Assembly: GCF_001681715.1 (NCBI RefSeq)
Contig: NZ_LNWY01000018.1
Location: 1 to 64,000, forward strand
Reading direction: 5' to 3'
Origin: Tritonibacter mobilis
GTDB taxonomy: Bacteria > Pseudomonadota > Alphaproteobacteria > Rhodobacterales > Rhodobacteraceae
DNA: 64,000 bases
Shown here in pieces: positions 60,689-64,000 of the stretch; positions within the stretch are counted from its first letter, which is position 1, and the number at the start of each line of letters is the position of its first letter. The notes beneath the pieces are model-generated. The model did no database searches, had not been told where the DNA came from, and worked only from the letters and a program-made list of their open reading frames with translations. A program made the position numbers and the translations under genes.

Positions 60689-62110
60689 ATGCAACGAATA
60701 CTGAAAACAAAGCGGATCAGGGCTTTTGCTGCTATCGGCGTCCTTGCCACCGCCGTGGTGAGCGCACCGCAGGCACGGGCAGACAATGTGACCGATGCAA
60801 TGATCGGCGCCTATACCAGCAGTGGCCTTTTGGAACAAAACCGCGCGCTTTTGCGGGTTGCGGATGAAGGGGTTGCGGCCACGGTTGCCAAGTTGCGCCC
60901 CGTGGTGACCGCGACGCTCGGGATTGCGCGGGACTATAACCGCACCGGACTTGGCGCATTGGGCGCAAGCTCCAACCACAACACCGGCGCGACGCTTCGG
61001 GTGGGTATGGAGTGGCTGCTGTTTGATAACGGGGCCACCCAGCTTGATCGGGCGGCGGCGCAGGAAACCGTGCTGGCGACCCGTCAGACCCTGCTGGATG
61101 TGGAGCAGCAAGTGCTGTTCGCGGCGGTGCAGTCTTATGTCAACGTCTTGACCCAACAAGATATTGTGGCGCTACGCCAGAACAACCTGCGTCTGCTGCA
61201 AGAAGAGCTGCGCGCGGCCAATGACCGTTTTGAGGTGGGGGAAGTGACCCGCACCGACGTGGCGCTTGCTGAAAGCCAAGTGGCAGAGGCGCGCGCCAAT
61301 CTGACGGATGCGCGCGGCGCATTGCTGACCGCCCGTGCCACCTATGAAGAAGTCGTGGGACGCGCGCCGGGCGCGGTGGCCTCTTATCCGCCATTGCCGC
61401 GTCGTGCCGCCAGCCTGTCTGATGCGCAGGCGCGGGCGCTGCGCAGTCACCCGAGCCTGCGGGCACAGCAGCATTCGGTGAAAGCGGCGCAGCTGACGGC
61501 TGACAGTTCCTTGCGCGACATGGGGCCGAATGTGAAGTTCACGGCGAGCGCGTCTCATGGTGAGGTGCGCGGCACTGACGGAACCTCTGACAACTTTGAT
61601 CTGGGCCTTTCGCTGAACCAGACCCTTTATGCGGGCGGCGGGCTGGCTGCCGCGCGGCGCGCCGATCTGGCGCGTGTGGATGCAGAGCGCGGCTCGCTCC
61701 TTTCGGTCCAGCGCAGCATTTCCAGCAATGCCGCAAGTGCCTATACCGCGTTTGACACGGCGGCGGCGAGCCTTGTGTCCTCTAATGAGCGGGTGCGTGC
61801 GGCGCAGGTGGCTTTTGACGGGATCCGCGAGGAAGCCACGCTGGGGTCGCGCACCACGCTGGACGTGTTGCAAGCCGAGCAGGAGCTTTTGGATGCGCAG
61901 ACCGCCCGTTTGTCGGCGCGCGCCAATCAGGCCCTGGCGGCCTATCAGTTGCTGCAGGCGCAGGGGCTGTTGACCGCAGAGAACCTGAACCTGGCTGTGG
62001 AACGCTATGACCCTGAGATCTATCACAATCAGGTCCGGTCCGCCCCGGCCTTCGTGACCAAACGCGGGCAGGATTTGGACCGTGTTCTCAAGGCTCTGAG
62101 AAAGAACTGA
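60689..62110 (+). CDS. tolC: TolC-family outer-membrane efflux/secretion channel
   Basis: This is a 473-residue TolC-type protein. A signal peptide (KRIRAFAAIGVLATAVVSAPQARA) is followed by two structural repeats with long helices: VLATRQTLLDVEQQVLFAAVQSYVNVL and RFEVGEVTRTDVALAESQVAEARANL in the first, then IREEATLGSRTTLDVLQAEQELLDAQTARLSARANQALAAYQLL in the second (quoted in parts). GEVTRTDV and LGSRTTLDVLQAEQ are TolC hallmarks. It forms a trimeric channel for type I secretion and multidrug efflux. ATG 60689 gives the signal peptide. Confidence 0.95.
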   Translation: MQRILKTKRIRAFAAIGVLATAVVSAPQARADNVTDAMIGAYTSSGLLEQNRALLRVADEGVAATVAKLRPVVTATLGIARDYNRTGLGALGASSNHNTGATLRVGMEWLLFDNGATQLDRAAAQETVLATRQTLLDVEQQVLFAAVQSYVNVLTQQDIVALRQNNLRLLQEELRAANDRFEVGEVTRTDVALAESQVAEARANLTDARGALLTARATYEEVVGRAPGAVASYPPLPRRAASLSDAQARALRSHPSLRAQQHSVKAAQLTADSSLRDMGPNVKFTASASHGEVRGTDGTSDNFDLGLSLNQTLYAGGGLAAARRADLARVDAERGSLLSVQRSISSNAASAYTAFDTAAASLVSSNERVRAAQVAFDGIREEATLGSRTTLDVLQAEQELLDAQTARLSARANQALAAYQLLQAQGLLTAENLNLAVERYDPEIYHNQVRSAPAFVTKRGQDLDRVLKALRKN

Positions 62111-62185
62111 AAATCTGACGTTGCTGTTGTGTGATGCGGGCAAGCTGGCTACACTTGCCGTAAGAGGTGAGCTTGGCCAATAAAA

Positions 62186-63553
62186 ATGTCTGAACCCGTT
62201 ACGCACGCAGAAATCGAAGACGTCCTATCCTCCATCCGTCGCCTGGTCAGTGAGACTGGGCGGGCGGAGGAACCTGCGCGTCCTGCAGCCAAACCCGCAA
62301 CGCGTCTGGTGCTGACACCGGCGCTGCGGGTGCCCGAAGCTGAGGTCGCGCGTTCTGATGCGGCGAAACATGATGCGGTGCAGCATGGCGGGGCGCCTCA
62401 CTCTGATGCAGTCACGCCGCGTGATGCCGCGTTTGATGCTGCACCAGAGCAACCCCAAGAGCCGGTGATGCCGCAGGTCAATGGGACCGCGCGCAACGGG
62501 ACGGCGACAGACAAACTCACCACACAAACTGACACTGCAGATCCGCAAGGCGAGCCGCATCGCGATGAAGCTGCGACGTCCGGGCCGCTGAATCCTCAGG
62601 GCGTGTCCCCTGAGCGGGCTGCCCCAGAGCAGGCGGGTGAGGCAGGTGACGAGACATCTGCGCAGGAACCCAGCCGCGTGCTGTTTCGGGCCAGCGCGCC
62701 GGTTGATGCGCCGCGCAAGCCGGAATTGGTCAGAACCGCCCCGTCAGAAGCGGCCATGGTCGACAGTTTCCAACAGAATGAGCCCGTCGCTGAGGCCCCA
62801 TTTGTCAATGTGGACGACGCCGAGGCTCAGACGTTTGAGGAATCCGAGCGCAGCGCGCCCATCCTGCTGAACACCAAAAGCGCGCCGCGCTTCCCTGAAA
62901 CAGAAAGGCCCGAGGCCCCGGCAGCTGTCGCGGATAGGGCGCTGAATGAGGTCGCGGCTGATGATACGGCAGCGGATGGTGCGGCAGGGGATGATGCACC
63001 TTGGCGCGACCCGGAGGCGCGGCTCTATGACAGTTTGGAGCCCGGTACCGCACAAGCCGAACAGCCCACCTCTGCAGAGCCGCAGAATATGCAGCGGGAA
63101 CAAAGCTCTCGCGTGGCTGCCGTGGTGCGCCGGATTGCCGAGCTTGAAACCGCTGGGCGTGCCGAGCCGGAGGCCGCAGACCAAAGCAGCCGCCGCGTTC
63201 CGGACATCAATGAGGATGAGATCGAAGCGGTGCCCCATAGTGGCCCCACGGTTGAGACCATCCAGTGGGAAGATCATCAGGAAGAGGCGTCCGGTGGTGC
63301 ATCCTTTGCTTCGGCCCGCGATTCGGTGGCGGGAAACGCGCGTGAGATGGCGGGGGATGCGCTGACGGAGGCCGCGATGGACCGGCTGGCGGCGCATGAG
63401 GATTTCCTTGATGAGGAAGGTCTGCGCGAGCTGGTCTCTGACATCGTGCGGGAAGAGTTGCAGGGGGCGCTTGGCGAGCGGATCACCCGCAACGTGCGCA
63501 AGCTGGTGCGCCGCGAGATCCAGCGCGCCTTGGCGACGCAAGAGCTGCTCTGA
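62186..63553 (+). CDS. PopZ-like polar organiser (DUF2497-type)
   Basis: This is a 455-residue protein. A short N-terminal helix HAEIEDVLSSIRRLVSE matches the EILASIRRII motif of PopZ/DUF2497 proteins. About 330 residues of acidic, Pro/Ala-rich, low-complexity sequence follow. The C-terminal end has a helix set: LDEEGLRELVSDIVREEL then ITRNVRKLVRREIQRALA. PopZ of Caulobacter has the same plan and forms a matrix at the cell pole that anchors the origin. The place after pcm and tolC agrees with DUF2497 gene neighbourhoods in alphaproteobacteria. It is longer than the Caulobacter protein (about 180 residues). Confidence 0.7.
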   Translation: MSEPVTHAEIEDVLSSIRRLVSETGRAEEPARPAAKPATRLVLTPALRVPEAEVARSDAAKHDAVQHGGAPHSDAVTPRDAAFDAAPEQPQEPVMPQVNGTARNGTATDKLTTQTDTADPQGEPHRDEAATSGPLNPQGVSPERAAPEQAGEAGDETSAQEPSRVLFRASAPVDAPRKPELVRTAPSEAAMVDSFQQNEPVAEAPFVNVDDAEAQTFEESERSAPILLNTKSAPRFPETERPEAPAAVADRALNEVAADDTAADGAAGDDAPWRDPEARLYDSLEPGTAQAEQPTSAEPQNMQREQSSRVAAVVRRIAELETAGRAEPEAADQSSRRVPDINEDEIEAVPHSGPTVETIQWEDHQEEASGGASFASARDSVAGNAREMAGDALTEAAMDRLAAHEDFLDEEGLRELVSDIVREELQGALGERITRNVRKLVRREIQRALATQELL

Positions 63554-63621
63554 CGCGGCGCGCGAGACTTCACCATTAACTCAAAACATTAAGCGTGGTG
63601 CTGCACTCTTCTGAGTAACGG

Positions 63622-63712
63622 CGGGGGCGCTCCCGCCCATCCGGCATGTTTTCTGCGAAAACCCGCCGTCTGGTTGGGCCGGGCAGCGGGCTGGCGCCCG
63701 CTGCGGGTGCGT
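63622..63712. repeat. composite hairpin repeat, copy C
   Basis: CTCCCGCC (from 63630) and the 12-mer GTTGGGCCGGGC (63673-63684) are followed by a perfect 9-bp stem GCAGCGGGC / GCCCGCTGC (63683-63691 with 63696-63704). A small GTTTTC/GAAAAC stem lies between the core blocks. It is in the convergent gap between the popZ-like gene and cobQ. Confidence 0.65.
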
Positions 63713-63749
63713 CTTGGTGCGGGTGTTTTGGCTAACGCAGGCAGGGTGT

Positions 63750-64000
63750 TTAGCGCGGGCGGGCGGGGATCGGTTCCGCCAGTTCCAGCAGGCGGTCGAT
63801 ATCCATGTAGCGCTCCAGATGGGCGGCCAGCGCATCCAGCGTGGCCTCCACACCTGCGTCATAGCCAATGTCGGACTGGTGGCCGAGGTCGGCAAGGAAG
63901 CGGGCGCGAAATGCATCCGAGGCAAACAACCCGTGCAGGTAAGAGCCGCGCACGCGGCCATCGGCGGAGGTCGCACCCTCCGCGCGCCCCTCCAGCGTCA
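63750..64000 (-). CDS. cobQ: cobyric acid synthase CobQ, C-terminal part
   Basis: The frame is open to the right window edge, so the gene starts outside. The visible 83 residues end the protein: GRVRGSYLHGLFASDAFRARFL, then a helical tail TLDALAAHLERYMDIDRLLELAEPIPAR. YLHGLF holds the His of the glutaminase triad of cobyric acid synthase, which amidates side chains of the corrin ring in B12 synthesis. The related CobB has a similar ending, so the exact paralogue is slightly uncertain. Confidence 0.8.
   Translation of the reverse strand, partial: TLEGRAEGATSADGRVRGSYLHGLFASDAFRARFLADLGHQSDIGYDAGVEATLDALAAHLERYMDIDRLLELAEPIPARPR

Overview
The window is a high-GC chromosomal segment of an alphaproteobacterium. 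It is most likely a marine Roseobacter-group member of the Rhodobacteraceae: gene families, gene order, the TPP riboswitch, the BioR-type box, the DUF1127/CcsR small-RNA locus and the intergenic hairpin elements all fit that group. The species cannot be named from the sequence alone. No rRNA, CRISPR array, integrase or transposase is visible.

Layout. 0.16-4.8 kb holds a YhaN/YhaO-type ATPase-nuclease pair (minus). 4.9-10.1 kb holds a Rieske oxygenase with a coupled small protein, a GcvA-like LysR regulator and the divergent pxpBCA 5-oxoprolinase operon. 10.2-14.1 kb holds thiC under a TPP riboswitch and bioB behind a BioR-like operator. 14.1-17 kb is a run of small minus-strand genes (CoA-binding, YHS, zinc-ribbon) ending in rlmB and a tRNA-Tyr. 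17.3-25.9 kb carries hisB, hisH, hisA, hisF and hisE in operon order on the minus strand, pulled apart by unrelated inserts (DUF302, DUF2867, DUF2147, WGR, peroxiredoxin/AraC, TetR/DUF2306). 26-33 kb has a RAM-domain protein, a class III aminotransferase, three tandem tRNA-Gly(GCC) genes, an outer-membrane beta-barrel and pyruvate carboxylase.

33.4-38.4 kb has two BLUF-domain genes flanking an FMN alpha-hydroxyacid dehydrogenase, then a UvrD-type helicase. One BLUF protein keeps the photochemical Tyr and Gln; the other has lost both. 38.6-39.5 kb is a divergent HxlR/VOC pair. At 39.8-40.4 kb a DUF1127 gene is followed by four hairpins, each showing the anti-Shine-Dalgarno motif CCTCCTCCC in its loop: the CcsR ('cuckoo') RNA locus with its CcaF1-type partner. 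apbC and a HEAT-repeat gene follow.

43-50.7 kb is the start of the division and cell-wall cluster, mraZ-rsmH-ftsL-ftsI-murE-murF-mraY, transcribed leftwards. Its regulatory region contains four GGGA boxes at an exact 10-bp period (a MraZ-box pattern) and a terminator-like hairpin in the leader. 51.2-58.5 kb is a prophage remnant: a truncated tail-tip J-like gene, a small tail gene, an S74-type tail fibre, and a com / ABC-ATPase-GNAT module resembling the Mu com-mom DNA-modification genes. The module is bracketed by an 18-bp direct repeat and lies next to iteron-like tandem repeats. 58.6-63.6 kb has small envelope genes, a DksA-like zinc finger, and a pcm-tolC-popZ-like series. The window closes inside a cobyric acid synthase gene.

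Three intergenic regions share a composite hairpin repeat with the 12-mer GTTGGGCCGGGC, which appears to be an undescribed dispersed element.
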